A DNA stretch of 64,000 nucleotides from Adiantum capillus-veneris. Taxonomy: Eukaryota; Streptophyta; Polypodiopsida; Polypodiales; Pteridaceae. The DNA lies in contig CM043942.1 of assembly GCA_014529385.2 (NCBI GenBank), forward strand, positions 60,155,684 through 60,219,683. The letters run 5' to 3'. How positions within the stretch are numbered: position 1 is the stretch's first letter; each line of letters starts with the position of its first letter. A model generated the notes under the pieces. It made no database searches and was not told the DNA's origin. It was given only the letters and a program-made list of their open reading frames with translations. Of this stretch, positions 63,896-64,000 are shown piece after piece. The translations under genes were made by a program, and so were the position numbers.

Positions 63896-64000
63896 TGTCA
63901 CCAGCGTGTGACTACTATCTATCCTTTTTGTTGATTTCTTTCTTATTATTGATTCATTTTCACTTTTTGGAAGCACCCCTCGGGAAATCTAACTGCCCTG
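63896..64000 (+). mobile_element. Start of a + strand LTR, runs out of window
   Basis: tgtcaccagcgtgtgactac at 63896 and the next 100 bp are the reverse complement of the right end of the LTR at 49639-51113. It is therefore the 5' end of an LTR of that family in + orientation, inserted into a minus-strand integrase of a related element. Confidence 0.88.

Noticed and set aside
48651-64000. Further malic enzyme exons
   Set aside because: I looked for the next conserved blocks (nucleotide-binding Gly-rich and metal-binding acidic motifs) and found none; the sequence is transposons and spacers, so intron 4 probably continues beyond the window.

Overview
This window is nuclear DNA of a land plant with a transposon-rich genome and long introns. 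A fern is my best guess; a gymnosperm or lycophyte would also fit. The evidence is a plant-type NADP-malic enzyme gene with GT-AG introns, several Ty3/gypsy families with a chromodomain-like integrase tail, an Athila-like gypsy element, a Ty1/copia element, two LINE families and long (CT)n/(CA)n tracts. There is no prokaryotic-style gene organisation.

Host gene. I see four exons of an NADP-malic enzyme on the + strand: exon 1 at 8683-8948, exon 2 at 47331-47451, exon 3 at 48335-48409 and exon 4 at 48499-48650. Splice phases agree across all junctions (614 coding bases, 204 codons plus 2 bases). Exon 1 encodes a basic, acid-poor, Ser/Thr-containing leader like an organelle transit peptide, then the conserved acidic linker and TPW motif. 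Intron 1 would be 38,382 bp, intron 2 is 883 bp, intron 3 is 89 bp, and intron 4 runs off the right edge (at least 15.3 kb). Almost everything after 8.9 kb is therefore intron content of one gene.

Layout. 1-1240: broken gypsy integrase tail and probable LTR with microsatellites. 1240-8680: intergenic DNA with microsatellites and two tandem duplications, ending in the putative promoter (G-box). Intron 1: a degenerate copia element (10621-15648, -); a gypsy LTR and protease fragment (16165-17622, -); an old minus-strand gypsy 3' part (about 17950-20800) broken by a solo LTR with perfect 5-bp target duplication (18413-19526) and by a hAT-like MITE (20051-20654); a degenerate Athila-like copy (20809-23890, +); an LTR fragment (to 24502); a LINE fragment (25430-26640, -); a long Athila-like element (26641-37448, +) with a chimeric tandem 5' end, gag, protease, RT-RNase H, integrase, a strongly C-rich tract and an extra 3' ORF; an integrase fragment (37560-38140, +); and a minus-strand gypsy (38340-46857) split by a structurally complete non-autonomous element (40434-46163). 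Intron 4: a gypsy element with near-identical LTRs and large internal deletions (49639-55869, -), two copies of one LINE family (56350-58235 and 58900-62890, +), and a gypsy integrase fragment (62898-63895, -) cut by a + strand LTR that leaves the window.

Most notable: the malic enzyme gene stretched over more than 55 kb; the 40434-46163 element, which keeps gag, protease and a chromodomain-like tail but has an unrecognised 338-residue ORF where RT, RNase H and integrase should be; and the extra ORF downstream of integrase in the Athila-like element. Nearly all transposon genes carry stops, frameshifts or catalytic-site changes. Everything here is read by eye; percent identities, family names and expression need searches that I could not run.
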